Source: Annona cherimola
Lineage: Eukaryota; Streptophyta; Magnoliopsida; Magnoliales; Annonaceae
Direction of reading: 5' to 3'
Assembly: GCA_030490835.1 (NCBI GenBank)
Contig: CM059977.1
Location: 25,525,335 to 25,589,334 of the forward strand
DNA length: 64,000 nt
This document shows positions 44,403-56,685 of the stretch, one piece after another; position 1 is the first letter of the stretch; each line of letters starts with the position of its first letter. Both the position numbers and the translations under genes were made by a program. The notes under the pieces were generated by a model. That model was not told the origin of the DNA. It made no database searches and saw only the letters and a list, made by a program, of their open reading frames with translations.

Positions 44403-44665
44403 ATAGGATACTCATCGCATGCTCCGGGCGTATGCAACTATTTTTTTATTTTTTTCAAAAAAAATTTACAATATTGTTAATCTATATGTATTTAATATGT
44501 GTATAAACTTTTAACATTTTTGGAGTATTTTAGATATTTATTTTTTATTTTTGAAAATTAGTGTCATTTTAGGTTTAAATAAACTTATATTAACAGTTTT
44601 ATAAAAAAAAAAATTAATTTTTAAAAATGGGTGGATGGTGCATGCGATAAGGACCCATATATATG
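44403..44665. mobile_element. Mutator-like MITE
   Basis: Ends GGATACTCATCGCATGC and the complement of GCATGCGATAAGGACCC match the TIR style of 2203-2503. The flanking TA repeats are compatible with a 9-bp duplication but are low-complexity. Confidence 0.6.
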
Positions 44666-45174
44666 TCCCTTACAAGTAATTACATCAAAACAATGTATCT
44701 TTTAAAAAAAAATTGCAAAATATTTAGCAAAATATAATATTAATGAAACAAACGTGGATATATTTGAAAAAATCTACTTTATTAAAATATTTTTAAAATA
44801 CCTAATCTTTTAGTTTCTAGGTAAAATTATCTTTTAAAGAAAAGAACATGTATTCACTTTCCCGCTTGTTGTATTTGACAATTTCCTCCGTGTTAAAAAC
44901 AAGACCGTAGATAGATTTCCCTTATGCTAAGACAAGGAAACTGTGCTACCCGTGAGCTAGTTCAAATGGCAGGGAGATCCTCCTCCCAGAATTGTAGAGG
45001 CCCTCAAGGTGGGTTCAGATTTTTTGGAATTGCATAGAGTTAGCCCCTGACACTCTTTCCAGTTGTGAGGGGAAAGTTTCAGCGTTTTTGTAGGGCTTTT
45101 TTTTTTCTTTTTTTTTCTTTTCTTTTCTTTTGTTTGTGCTGTAGAGAAACTTTTGCATGAGATAGCCCAAATGG
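44666..45174. other. Cassette block then SINE-like sequence
   Basis: 44690-44905 matches 36330-36525. 44949-45120 looks tRNA-derived: A-box-like CTAGTTCAAATGGCAGGGAG, B-box-like GGTGGGTTCAGATTTTT, then a T/C-rich tail (45098-45133). No target duplication was found. Confidence 0.45.
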
Positions 45175-45440
45175 CATTGCGGTGTGTTTGAGAAGTGGGA
45201 TGAAATTTTTTTTAATACAAGTATCTAAAATAAGAAATAATAATGTCATATGATAGGAGAATGATAAATAATAAAAAAATAAAGTTAAAATAGAAAAATT
45301 AGTCATAGATTATAAAGAAATCCTTAAAAATAGACTAGTTATATAGAAAAATATAAAGAAATAATTAAAAATTAGTATAATAATAAATGATGAAAATTTT
45401 AGTTTGAAAGATTTCTTTTTTTTTTTTTTTGGCAAAACAA
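45175..45440. mobile_element. Tourist-like MITE, decayed
   Basis: GGTGTGTTTGAGAAGTGGGA on the left and TTTGGCAAAACAAGCCCC on the right, with the family's AAAGTTAAAATAGA interior. Confidence 0.5.
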
Positions 45441-46182
45441 GCCCCAAAAAAAAAACCGTAGATAGATCATAAACTATTTGAAAAATATGGATGAGTAGAG
45501 ACCTCATTCTTTTGTCCAAATATAATAAATTTGGGCCATTATGGGTATTGGGTACAGTCATTGGATAGGTTGGGCGTCACATTTTTGTGCCCGCCGTGAG
45601 AGCTGAATGTGTGATCACCAGGCAAATACCCGTTAATAAGATGGAGAAATATGATTTATAGATATAGCATTTTTTTCCTAGGCGGATCGTAGAGATGATC
45701 AAACGACAAAAAAGTATCGTATGAAGCTATTTAACGACAGTCACTGCAGGCGCTACAACTTCCACGAAGACAAGTCGATCTAAAATGCGGGAATAATGGT
45801 TCAAAACTTAAAAAAGAAAAAAAAAAGGGTACGCATTAAACGGCAGTCTAATGGGACACTGGTTCAATGCATCTGAGTGTACTTCACCATTTTTTTATTT
45901 TTTTAAAACTTTTTTTATGAAAATATTAACCTAAGTGTATTTAATATGTGCATTTTAAATTACTAAAAATGCCACCGATAAAAAAATTTAAAAATCTCCA
46001 AAAATAGTAAAAATTTATACACATGTTAAATACAATTAGATTAACAGTCGTGTAAACAAATTTCAAAAAAAAAAGGTAAAGTACACCTAGGTATATTGAA
46101 CAAAAAAAAAAAACTTGATCCCACCAATATATGGAAATTAATTGAAGGGGCCAAAAAAAAAGGATTTGGAAGGCATGATACA
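45441..46182. other. 3'-side block of UGT6 with nested MITE
   Basis: 45455-45810 matches 16355-16677 and 36535-36990. 45835-46105 is another Mutator-MITE-like palindrome (AATATTAACCTAAGTGTATT / AATACAATTAGATTAACAGT). It then reads into the UGT6 3' end through ATATATGGAAATTAATTG. Confidence 0.5.
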
Positions 46183-47615
46183 TTACCATCTTTTGGACTT
46201 GAGGAAATTGATGAATCTATCCAGGTAATCTTGGTGAAGCTTCTGGTTAGCAAAAACATCCCTCATTTCCATGGTTCTACGCCTTAATCTCTTTCCTTCT
46301 TCTTCAACCATTGCCCTCCTTAGCGATTGAGCGATCCCGTCCCTGTGGAAAGACCCGTCATCTCTGTTTACTGGTACTTGTATGGCCAGGCCTTTGTCCA
46401 CCACATGCCGTGCATCCAATGTCTGAATGTTTGCAAGCGGGAGCACGACCGCAACGTGCCCGTGCTGGAGGGTCTCGATGACGGAGCTCCACCCAGCATG
46501 GAACAGAGATCCACCGATGCTGGGTGGGCCAAGATCTCCAGCTGCGGTGCCCAACCCATGTAGACGTTCCCTCGAGCACCTACCCGCCTCTCGAATTCAG
46601 GTGGAAGGATGCTACTGATGGCAGTCTTTTCATCGCCTGCTGCAGCCCAAACAGGCCTCCTGAGTGCCCAGAGAAATGGCAATCCACACAGCTCAAGACC
46701 ATGGGCAATCTCGTGCACTTGATCTTTGCTCAGCTTGCATTCACTGCCAAAAGCCACGAACACTGCCGATTTGGGGGCCTGTTCATCCAGCCACCTGAAG
46801 GTGTTGGCGCACCTGCTCCTGGGGTCATCATCCCTTTCTCTCTTCTCCGGCTGCCTAGTTGGTGGGAGAAGTCCAATAGGGATGATGGGCCTCTGGTGAA
46901 ACTTTTTCACGCAATTCAAGAACTCCTCTTCCAACTCGGGGCAGCTTCGAATGGCTACAGCAGCACACCCTTGGAGTGACAGAGCTATGTGTTGTCCAGC
47001 TGACAGACCCGAAGCACTGGGCCTGAAAATGGCTTCGTGCATGCCGCTGGCTTCGTGGGGAGCGAAAGCAACCGATGTTTTGAAGTCCATCCATGTTGGA
47101 GGCGTCGTCAGGCTCTGTGGAGATGGCCATATCTTCTCTAGCCCATCTCCCAGCATAGCTTCAACCGGCCCCAGAAACGCCAGCACCGTGGCAGAGCAGA
47201 TGAAGAAGAGCACATGTGGTATCCCCAAATCCTTGGCGATCCTCGACGCCCAACAGGGGAAGATGTCGTGGATGATCAAATCAGGATGGTCGTGGGTGAT
47301 GAACTGCTGGAAGGCCGGGAAGGAGAGGTCGAAGGCCTTCTTTAAGTACTCATCGGAGTCCTCGATGACGTCGGCGGTGGCCTCGACGCCTTCGGGGAGG
47401 CCATCCACGGGCGGCAAAGGAAGGTGGACGAAGGAGATGAGATGCGAGAGGTGGTGTGGGATTTGGGGGAGCCTTTGGATGTTTCTTGGGGTGGTGACGA
47501 AGGAGACTCTAATGCCAGCTTTGGCCAGTGATGCAGAGAGTTGAAGGAATGGGAGCATGTGGCCAAAGGCCAGCCATGGAAGCATCACCACATGCATTCC
47601 AGTTCCATCGGCCAT
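46183..47615 (-). pseudogene. UGT6: near-intact UGT91-like gene broken by a 1-bp deletion in the PSPG box
   Basis: Starts MADGTGMH at 47613-47615 and is collinear with UGT5 over its whole length, one base shorter (1433 versus 1434). At 46519/46520 one G present in all the paralogues is missing (GATGCTGGG for GATGGCTGGG). This shifts the frame after residue 366 (HPA), at position 12 of the 44-residue PSPG box, and stops the protein at 415 residues. The remaining codons, including HAGWSSVIETLQHGH, are intact in the other frame. The lack of other damage means the loss is very recent, or the base is an assembly error or a segregating allele. With the deletion the protein lacks the donor site. Confidence 0.9.
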
Positions 47616-48394
47616 GGGGCTACCAAATTCCCAAACGGAAGTCTACGACACCTCCAATTTCGGAGCTTGGAAAGCCTGGAATATGTATGATGAATATGGG
47701 GTCCAGCAATCTCAGCAAGTAGTGATGACGGTCCTACCAACTGTTCGGTATATTGAAAACTTTTCAACGCGGGAAGGCCAGAACAAAACATGTCATATCA
47801 CTCGGCTAATTTTCATTCACGTGCGGCTCAAATTCACATATGTCGACAATACTTCGTCATTTTCAACTCACTTACGGCTCTTCCTAAATTGTATTTCAGC
47901 CGTATTCTCCAATCGAGGGTATAATTAATGCTCCTAGCGCAATTAATACACATGAAGCAGCTGTGGATTAACGACCATAAGCAAGCCACTAAGGCTTTGT
48001 GGTAGCCGCGTTTCCTCCACTGCGTTGAGGACGACGGTTTGAAAAGCAACAGCGGCATTTTTGTGCGGATTTTTCAGCAACGTGAAAGTGTGGTTGTCGG
48101 CAGCACGAAGTCGTGGCGCCTATTTCTCCTTAGCTTCCGTGTGAGCGTCCACCAAGCTGAGATAGGCGGAAAAAATATATAAATATTGATAAGATGTTTA
48201 CAGAACATTATGAATAAGAAATTATAAGAAAGTGTGTAAGAATATTGTAAGTTGTAATATTGTCTCGGGAGTCCGAGTGTAATATTCATTGAGATAATGT
48301 AATATATGAATAAAAATAAAAAAAATGACCATAAGCATGTGTCCTGATCATGCAGCATTAATGGAGACAGTTTTATATGTGATGAATTATATTG
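47616..48394. other. UGT6 5' flank and unassigned spacer
   Basis: About 100 bp resemble the UGT5 promoter, but the shared motif is disrupted (GGAGCTTGGAAAGCCTGGAA then GGGGTCCAGCAATCTC). 47730-48360 contains no recognised gene. 48000-48180 is GC-richer with no clear coding signal. 48240-48330 (GTCTCGGGAGTCCGAGTG then AT-rich) is of unknown origin. Confidence 0.45.
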
Positions 48395-48755
48395 TTAGTA
48401 CAGGCTAAGCAAATACCCCACTTAGTTCATCTTTACAAATTCATCTACAAGAATTTTATTTTTTCTTTGTACATTTGTTTATTTAAGTATGTCGAACATA
48501 TAAACTAAGTTTTACCATTTTTAGCTATGCATATATATTTTTTTGATATTTTTAAACATCTATGTGTATATGTGTATTTCAAATACCCCTATTTTTTAAA
48601 ATCAAAAAAATATACACATGCAAAAATAATTAAACTTAGTTTCTATATTAAATACGTGTAGATAAATAAGTCTACGAAGAAAAAATAAAAAAATTATTGT
48701 AAACAAGTTCTTCGAGATGAACTAAGTGGGATATTTGCTTAACACAGACTAATCG
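48395..48755. mobile_element. MITE with about 30-bp TIRs
   Basis: Left GCTAAGCAAATACCCCACTT and right complement AAGTGGGATATTTGCTTAAC. The interior is the ACTAAGTTTTACCATTTTT type also in 13791-14165 and 59930-60235. Confidence 0.7.
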
Positions 48756-49055
48756 GGATCACTCGTCTTTATATAGTTCAAAAAATTATCACTCCGTTTC
48801 CCAAGTTCCCAGACAATCAAATGTCATTTGCAGTGGACTATGAAGAGATAAGGCTGTAAAGGTACCTCATATTTTGCAGGGGAGGGTAAGAAAATCGTGG
48901 TAAAAGTTATTTAAAAAAACACCGCGTTTGGTAGACTGAGCCACTGACACTCAGTGTTCGGAATTGAATTCCACTGACGAGCTCTATGTATGCAAAGTGA
49001 CCAGAAATGAGGCCGGTTAAAAAATATTTTTTTAAAAAATAAATTTATAAAATAG
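48756..49055. other. UGT6 upstream arm including the empty site of the Pack-MULE
   Basis: 48840-48925 (GAAGAGATAAGGCT...ACCTCATATTTT...GGGTAAGAAAATCGTGGTAA) is homologous to 1000-1080 upstream of UGT1 and to both flanks of the element at 39068-40631. No gene is seen. Confidence 0.6.
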
Positions 49056-49155
49056 TTAACTCAGAAAAATAATAATGACAACAACAATGATAATAACAAT
49101 TACTAACAATAATAATAATAATATAAGAATAACAATAACAACAACAATAATAATA
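49056..49155. repeat. AAT/AAC-rich microsatellite
   Basis: Mixed AATAAT and AACAAC tracts, about 100 bp. Short frames here are artefacts of the repeat. Confidence 0.85.
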
Positions 49156-49371
49156 TGGGAAATGGAGACCGGGTTTGGACACCAGACGAACTGAATAGGC
49201 AAGCACATGCAGATGTGTTGAGGAAGACTCCAAATGGCCCGAATAAGCTGCACAAGTAGGTGTTGAGGAAGCTGCGAAAACTCAAACTTTTTAAGCAGAT
49301 CTTGATATTTTGGTGGAGGTTATTAAAGAACTTGCTTCCAACAAAAAACAATCTAGCAGAAAAGGGGACTC
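49156..49371 (+). pseudogene. LINE ORF2 zinc-region fragment
   Basis: Reads RKLRKLKLFKQILIFWWRLL then LPTKNNLAEKG, the same domain as 32300-33180 and a likely relative of it. Truncated on both sides. Confidence 0.65.
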
Positions 49372-49384
49372 CATATTGGAGTGC

Positions 49385-49660
49385 AATCCTATACACCTGG
49401 GTGCATTAAGCCCTCAATGCACCCGGGTGTACTACACCTATTTTTTTTTATTTTTTTTGAAAAATTTTTTACACAACGGTTAATCTAGGTTTATTTAACA
49501 TATAAAATTACTGAAAATGCCACTGATTTTTAAAAATCTAAAAAAAATATCTAAAAATCTCTAAAAATAGTAAAAATTGATACATATGTTAAATAAACCT
49601 ATATTAATAGCTTCATGTAAAAAAAAAAATTTTAAAAAAAGTGTAGTACATGGTGGGCCG
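49385..49660. mobile_element. Mutator-MITE-like palindrome
   Basis: Ends GCAATCCTATACACCTGGGT with a nested TGCACCCGGGTGTA; arms CGGTTAATCTAGGTTTATTT and AAATAAACCTATATTAATAG. Confidence 0.6.
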
Positions 49661-50785
49661 CCAATTGCCTCCCATGCCCAACACGGGAAGATATGTGGGT
49701 GGGATCCTATTTAAAACTGGGTTGCACATTATCTATTAGATGGAACTCGGTTATTAAAATCATTTTAAATATTATATTAAAAACTTGTTGAGATTTAAAG
49801 ACATATATGGCGTGAGGTTAAAATTTTCGAAAAAAAAACAGAAGAGTAATATGATATGCGAAAGGTAATGATTAAAAGTTTAAAAAATAAAGATGTGATA
49901 GCTAGGATAGTTATATGTAAAAATCTGATCAATTAATTTTAATAATAAAAAAGTAAGGTAGTTAGTTAATATGTATCCTCCTCCCAAATTTTTTTGTTTA
50001 ACATTGTAGATGGGGATCATTTTGATGATGGAATCAAAAACCAACCATCTTGACTGAAGGTATGGGTGTGTTACATTTGCTTAAAAATATATCTATTTAT
50101 ATGTAAATTATAAAAAATATTTCGATTTTATAAAATATTTATCCATATATAAATGATGTTTTGGACAATTTATAGATTGCAAATACAATTTTGAAATTGA
50201 TATAGATTAAACTATTTTATTATATTCATTTTATACATTTTTCAAATGAGAGCCATATGTTTCTTTGATTTACATAAAACTTACTCCTAGCTAAACAAAT
50301 GATTCTATAAAGTTTTTTATATCATCATTAAAGTAAATTTTTATCATCATTAAAGTAGGTTAAAATAGATGAGGTTACATGAAAACTTTAATGTAACACA
50401 TTTACATAAAGGGGCCTAATACTATGCACCCAGTTGCACATAGTTCCAGTGTACCCGAGTGCAAATTTTTTTAAAAAAAATTTATACAGCTATTAATATA
50501 TCTTTAACACATATATTATGTTCATTTTATACATTTTTCAAATGAGAGCCATATACACCTTCGATTTAAATAAAACTTAATCTTCTAGCTAAGCAAAAGA
50601 TTCTGAATACAATAAGAAAAGTAAATTTTAGATCGTCATTATAGTAGGCTAAAACAGATAGGGTTACACGAAAAACTCCAATGTAACACATTTATTAAAA
50701 AAAAAGAAAAGAAATCAAAGTCGTTCAAATAAAAAGCATATCTAAAAGAGTATAGAAAAGTGCATGAAAGTTGTCATAACGTAAT
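49661..50785. other. AT-rich spacer with an internal duplication, no gene
   Basis: About 50211-50400 and 50516-50690 are diverged direct copies (TTTTATACATTTTTCAAATG, AGAGCCATAT, TGTAACACATTTA), separated by a MITE-like TTGCACATAGTTCC...GAGTGCAAA piece. Part of the text recurs a third time near 51030-51120. Confidence 0.5.
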
Positions 50786-50930
50786 TTCGCCTGCCTGGTC
50801 TTGGGCTCTGCACGGTTCGAATCCTGCCACGGGTAGTGTGACAGAGTTTTACAATTCTCCCCTGTTATGGGGGTTTATGATTTCCTCTCTGTAGTTGCGG
50901 GTTTAGGAAAAAAAAATTCCTCCATGGTGT
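50786..50930 (+). mobile_element. SINE fragment with tRNA B box
   Basis: CTGCACGGTTCGAATCCTGC is a good B box within a tRNA-like segment, followed by a short body and A run (50909-50917). The A box is poor and no target duplication was seen. Confidence 0.5.
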
Positions 50931-51905
50931 AAAAGTGTGAATGTGCTCTAGTGTAATATTAGACTGTCATGTACATAAAAATATCAAAATATATATATAA
51001 ATTTTGTAATCTCAAACCAAACATATATCAGCTAAAATAAATGAGGTTAAAAACGATATTCTTATGTAACATGTTTACGTAGAACTATAGTTGTTCAAAT
51101 GTAAATCATATTAAAAGTGTATAAAAAAGCATATGAAAATTTTTCAATCTCATACCAAACATAATCTACCTAAATAACATCATATCACATATACATTAAA
51201 GATCTCTTCAACACATAAAATAAAATTTGGCAACTAAATTTCTGTTCCAATTTCATTTTATAAATTTTTAACCTTTTGTTTAATTATCGATGTTCATAAA
51301 TTTGATAAAATTATCTATGAATAGGTGCACTGAAATTACATCTCATTTCAAAGTTGAGAAATTCATATTTTTTAAATTGCATTGAAATGACAAACATGGT
51401 AATAACCATGCTACAAGTTATAATTCCATTAAAATTTTGAAATTCAAGTCTTTTCAATACTTAAAGATTGAATATACCGTGCATATATTTTGAAAGTTCC
51501 AAATAGAAAAAAAAAATTTGTTCTTTAAAGCTTGAACCAACTCAAAGGTAAAACGAAAAGTTGTTTAATGATTTCTTCTTCATTAGCACATCAAATTTTA
51601 TGTAATTTTTTGTCATGAAAATATTTAAATAATTGTTAAAAATCATATGGCAAAATTTTTTTCCCATTTTTATGTAATGCTTTGGGAAGACGAGAAGCTC
51701 ATCAGAAAACTTCTGATTTTGGAGACGTTCGTCACAATTTTATCCCTTTTTATAGGAATTCCTCTTTTTTAGGAATCTTACTGCCAGGTATTAAAAAAAA
51801 AAAAAAAATGAATTTTTACACCCAAGTGCACCGAAGCTCGGTGCAGCCGAGTGCACTGTATTACAACTCTTCAGGTAATTCGTGGAAGGACAGTACTCGC
51901 ACACG
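50931..51905. other. AT-rich spacer, no gene
   Basis: Low-complexity sequence. 51810-51870 holds a short GTGCACCGAAGCTCGGTGCA palindrome like the MITE ends elsewhere, preceded by an A run. Confidence 0.4.
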
Positions 51906-52195
51906 TAAAGTGTATTTGAGAATGGATAAAACTTTTGATGAAAAGTTGTAGAGAATAAAAGTTGTCAAATGATGTAATATGATAGCATATGATGAGTGAT
52001 AAATAGGATAAAGTTGAAATAGATAAGTTAGTTGTATTGGTAGTTGTGTAGAAATGATTGAAAAGTATGATAGTTGTATAAAAAAATGTGAAAAAATGAT
52101 TAAAAAGTAGGGTGGTTATGGAGAGTAAAAAGTTTTAGATTGAAAAGTTTTAACTTGACAACTTTTTCTTATTACCAAACACAGTCATACAGTGC
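51906..52195. mobile_element. Tourist-like MITE
   Basis: GTGTATTTGAGAATGGATAA to TTATTACCAAACACAGTC, with the standard interior (TAGTTGTGTAGAAATGATTG). Confidence 0.6.
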
Positions 52196-53287
52196 GGAAT
52201 CCTAAGGATATTTTATGCCAATTCGGCCGTGTGGAATCGGAACCCAAATATAATAATTAAGATATTAAGCCGCGTCTGTTAAGAGGTGATTGAGAAAAAA
52301 AAATTCATTCCTCCAAAATCACACCTTTTGACACGATTTTAAATCTCAACATGACTATCATACTTGTTCTATTATTATCTCTGCATTTCAATCACTCTTG
52401 CACATTTTTCATACAAGTACTTTACATTATGTATTTTATCTTTATTTTCTTACTCCTAATAATCACCCAAATCATACCACTTCTCCATTACTTTTATAAA
52501 ATTTTCCCCGCAAAGCTTTGCCCTTTTTTAAGAAAACACGGCACCTAAAATTTATGGTGGTCGAAAGCTTAGGTGGGCCAAATAAAATTTCAAAGCAATT
52601 CATGGGTTTTTCGTTGTTTGGGTCTACCGAAGTAATGAGTTTTTACACAATCGATGTACGTTTTAGGATGAAAAAATGGCCATTTATTATCTTGAAAAGA
52701 GTATTGAGGTAAAGACAAAGAAAGAAATAGTGGAGAACTTACCGAGTTTTTATTCATCACAATATACAAGGAGACAACATCACAAAGGCTATGGAATGAC
52801 AAAATCAACATGTGGATGTTTTACAACGTTTAGCTACAAAACAACAAGTTTCTGTGAGACGAGAACATATTCTAAAATTTTTTTGCATGCATCACCATTC
52901 GACTTCTCTAGATCTGATTTTAATATGCGTTTATTAACTTTTTAAGTTTAATCTTTTCATTATTCAAACATGAGAAAAAAGAAGAAAAAAAAAAAAAGTA
53001 CAATATGTCAATATCAAAATTACAATGTGGAATGTGATGGCAAACCATTTGTGGAAAACAACCCACCCATGTACTCTGTGATTTCAAATTTGCAATAAGG
53101 GAAAGGGCAGATATATGTCCCCACTCTCTTGATGAAAACATTCATATTCAGAAATTCAATCTGTTTTGGCAACAAGAAAAAAGGCAGTAGTACAGTTTGA
53201 TTTTGTTATACATTGTACTTGAACAGTTGACAAGAGATTCAATTGATTGTGTATAACAACCACATGCACAAAGGTCATACAAAATGC
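52196..53287. other. Spacer and probable Costars 3' UTR
   Basis: 52290-52500 has MITE-like pyrimidine-rich sequence. 52540-52960 is less repetitive with no clear gene. The 200-300 bp left of 53288 probably holds the 3' UTR of the minus-strand Costars gene; its exact end is not visible. Confidence 0.4.
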
Positions 53288-56200
53288 TTACACAGCGCTT
53301 GGGGATGCTGTTATTGGTGGAGACTTGAGAATAATTTCCACATTGTCATGAACTCCTTGAAGTAGCAATTCACCATCATATGCTACTATCTTCCTCTTCT
53401 TAGCAGCTCTTAGGGTTCCCACAAGCGCTTCAAATATGTTCGCACATCTATCATCATTGAAGAGAATCCCAAACTTAACCTTCAAAAATAAACGAAGTGG
53501 GATTGTTTCTTGGCGTATGGATAGCACAGCCCATATATAATAAACATTAATAAAACTTTAAAGAAAGACTAAGTTCAAAATGTTTGTGAATTTGTTTCCT
53601 ACATTCAAAAATTTTTGACAGAGAAAATTTGACCTTCATAAAAACCAATAATCTTTGGCATACCAAAGCATCCTAGTTCTTCAACATTGCTTAGAATAAA
53701 ATTGATCGAGTAACCAAAAACACTTAGACAGCATAATATGGACTGCCACATCAAAAATTAAAACTTGGAGGAAGATTAATCCCCTTTCTCCCTTTAGTTA
53801 ACGCACTTCCACTGAAAAAATGTGAAGTAAGAAACTTCAATCCCTCTTCCTTAATATTCCAATGACTCACGTAAAACCAATATTGGAGTGAAAATATCCT
53901 CAAGTGCAATGATAGAACAACACTATGACCATGGAAATCACTACATAAATGGTTTATTTTGAGCCCAGAATCCATTTAGTATGCTTAAAACCAGTCATTT
54001 AAACCATAATACTCAAAAACTTGGGTGGGTTACAAAAGTTGTCTCGTTTGAGACTGAATGTGCAAGCATCAAAATTCTCTTGTTATTTGAGGCCACTTGG
54101 GCATCCAATTAAGATATTTTCTTAAATACTAAACAAGAAGTAATACGAGCATGACGAATGGATCATCATATTTAACCAATACATTGAAACGGCTCTGATT
54201 TCTGAACACACACTATTTCCAAGAAAATATGCAAGGCAATGCTAACATGAGATCATTTTCCTATATTTAATAGTGCCAATGCCCTTTCTGAGCTCCACAT
54301 CCAGCAAAATTGTTGTCTTGACCTCCACTGCTCTCCTACTCTGCCATTACCAACACCTCAAACCAAATTGCCTTCTATCACATTGAGGATACCTTCAAAG
54401 CCCTGATTCACTGCACCAATCCAAAGCCTCATTGTGGCTATTGGGATTGTGGCATGGAAATGGCTATGACAAATACCTTTTGAAACCCACATGACATTTT
54501 AGGAGATGCATGCACAAAATTTTTTAGTTGGAACACTTTCCAACTTGACATTCCACTGGATATGTTTGCAAAGATTAAGGTGACCACCTTAACTTGGTCC
54601 TAGCAGTCTCTTTCTAGCAAAAAGGTTCTAATCAGGAAGGTATCGTGTAGTTACATGCACGGAAAAATCAGAGGTTTCCTTCGCAACAATCACTACCATA
54701 CGTGACAATTTTCTCAAGGTGTTTTGGTGATTTAAGTTGCATAAAAATGTTGACGAGTTGATATTGAGCTGGTGCAGTGTTTCTTCAAGAAATGCAACAA
54801 AAAGCAAGGAGCCCATAAGAGGTAGAAGACTATCAGCTAGCTAACAAACACCTTATGCACAGTGAAGCATGAAATGTTAGCTTTTAGGCTTTCAAGTTGG
54901 TGAGGTTGTGACAGCCTAATGCATTTATGAACAGGGTTTATGGTTGAGAGTCTTGAGAGGATTCATTACAGAAGCACAAGCACGAACATTCCTTAGGCAC
55001 AAGCCTCAAGCCTTATTGCTTCAAATTGTTGTAGCTTTGGGGTTTGTAAAAAGGGCACATTCTCACGGTCACACATGCCATCAGATTTTTCTTTCCTTTT
55101 TTCCCATTATCTTTGTTTGTTCAAAGTTATCTTGAAAAGGTGGCAAAGTTTCACTGATAGCAGAAGACCTTGCATTAATAAATAATGGCTGGCCACTTTA
55201 GAGGTTCATGACCAAATTTTTGACATCTCCAACAAGATTAAATTAATGAAAGACAACTTAGATTCCTTCATCCACTACCAAGACTCCCATCCCCTTGCAT
55301 GAACAGTGCCAACTGTAAGAAACGTGACCACCTTCCATTTGATGATGAGTTCTCGACAGGAAAGGTGAAAAGAGACTGGTGAATTTTTTCATCCACATAG
55401 CTCTAATTTTCAGAATAGATCAAGATTCGGACCCCATAAGAGGGGACGCTTTCCCGACAACAGTCTCTCCATTTACAAGACTTGAAACCGAGACATTGCT
55501 TAAGGAGAACCGAACTCCTTATGACTTGGACCAACAGGAGTTGGCAGTTTGGTATACTGCCAGGCAAACTGCTCAAGCTAAACAAATTCCTTGTAAATAT
55601 GTAAAGCATGCAACCATAACCACATGTCACAGAATCCAACTGTATCATTACCAACCTATATAGATCAACATGTTCGCACTTAACAGCTACAAAAAATAGT
55701 CACTTGAAGCAATGCATTCAGGCAAACAATTCCGCGTTCTCCCATCTATGAACAGCATAGCCATTAGCTCATGCCTCATACTAAACAATCACTTTCCTTT
55801 AGCTGACATGCCATCCCTTGGAACTTCCAATTTATCGATAGCCCGTCCAACAACAAATGGATGTGATCTGGAACTACAGAAAATACAGCAACACGCATCG
55901 CGAAAAAATTCAAGTGGTGCGGTATTTATTAAATCCTAGCACGCCGGAGAACAATCATAGACGCATTTATCAATTCCATTGAGCTGCCAACTGGGAAATG
56001 CAATGTGCACTGGACAATTGAAATAAACTGCCCAAAAAGTGCCTTAACAATGCTTCGATGAATGAGAATGTCGTCGATTCACAATCCTCATATAACATAT
56101 TCAGATTAATGAACTCAATGATCATGAATTCATCGCCAGAGAGATTATTGAAGCCTTACTGTGACTAATTGGTGTTAACTATATAAATCCTCATGGATCT

Positions 56201-56685
56201 GCCCCCAATATCAACCCCATATTGCATTCCAATCTGGCACACTTATCGTTATCAACGAACATTCAGCAATCAGCAGCATGTCTGGAAGATACACGTATCC
56301 AGACTTCCAAGCAACCCCGCCCACGTAAAATTAACCAATCATTCCAAAATCCAATCAACACCTAACACGCTACAATGTTGAATCTGAATTCTGAAACGGG
56401 TTTCAAGGGCCAAAAAGCCCCCAAAATTCCCAATTTTTTTTTATCAAACATTAGATCTCAATTCAGCGGCTCAAGAAAACCCAAAAAAATATATAAATAT
56501 TCCATGTCCAAAGGTCTAAAACCTTCACGGATTCTTCACCAGCATACGTGAAATAGACAGGAGAGAAAATTGCTCCAGGAAAAAACGGGGAAGAATGGGA
56601 ATACCTTGTAGGACCCATCTGGTTGGACTTGACCCAATCTCTTGATTTCTTCCTTCAGTTTTTCTACTTCCTCTTCCACATTCAT
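53288..56685 (-). CDS. Costars-family (ABRACL-like) small protein, two coding exons, 90 aa
   Basis: Exon 1 is 56605-56685 (27 codons, MNVEEEVEKLKEEI...QPDGSYK) and ends at a GT donor (56603-56604). Exon 2 is 53288-53479 (63 codons plus stop), preceded by AG (53480-53481). It reads VKFGILFNDDRCANIFEALV, then a stretch including RAAKKRKIV and GELLLQGVHDNVEI. These are hallmarks of the Costars domain, which fills almost the whole protein; the length fits the family. Related proteins (Dictyostelium costars, animal ABRACL) act in actin-based processes; in plants the role is poorly defined. The coding phase is unbroken across the intron. A methionine upstream of exon 2 (53527) opens a frame into it, but those codons are intron. 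Not related to the UGTs and probably the first stable gene beyond the array. Confidence 0.9.
53482..56604 (-). other. Costars intron (3.1 kb)
   Basis: Less AT-extreme and less repeat-dense than the UGT flanks. Scattered short open frames (for example 55379-55663 plus, 54628-54816 minus) show no recognised domain. A further non-coding exon cannot be excluded. Confidence 0.6.

Noticed and set aside
46368..47615. 415-residue UGT6 product as a functional enzyme
   Set aside because: The frame shifts inside the PSPG box, so the nucleotide-sugar site is not made.
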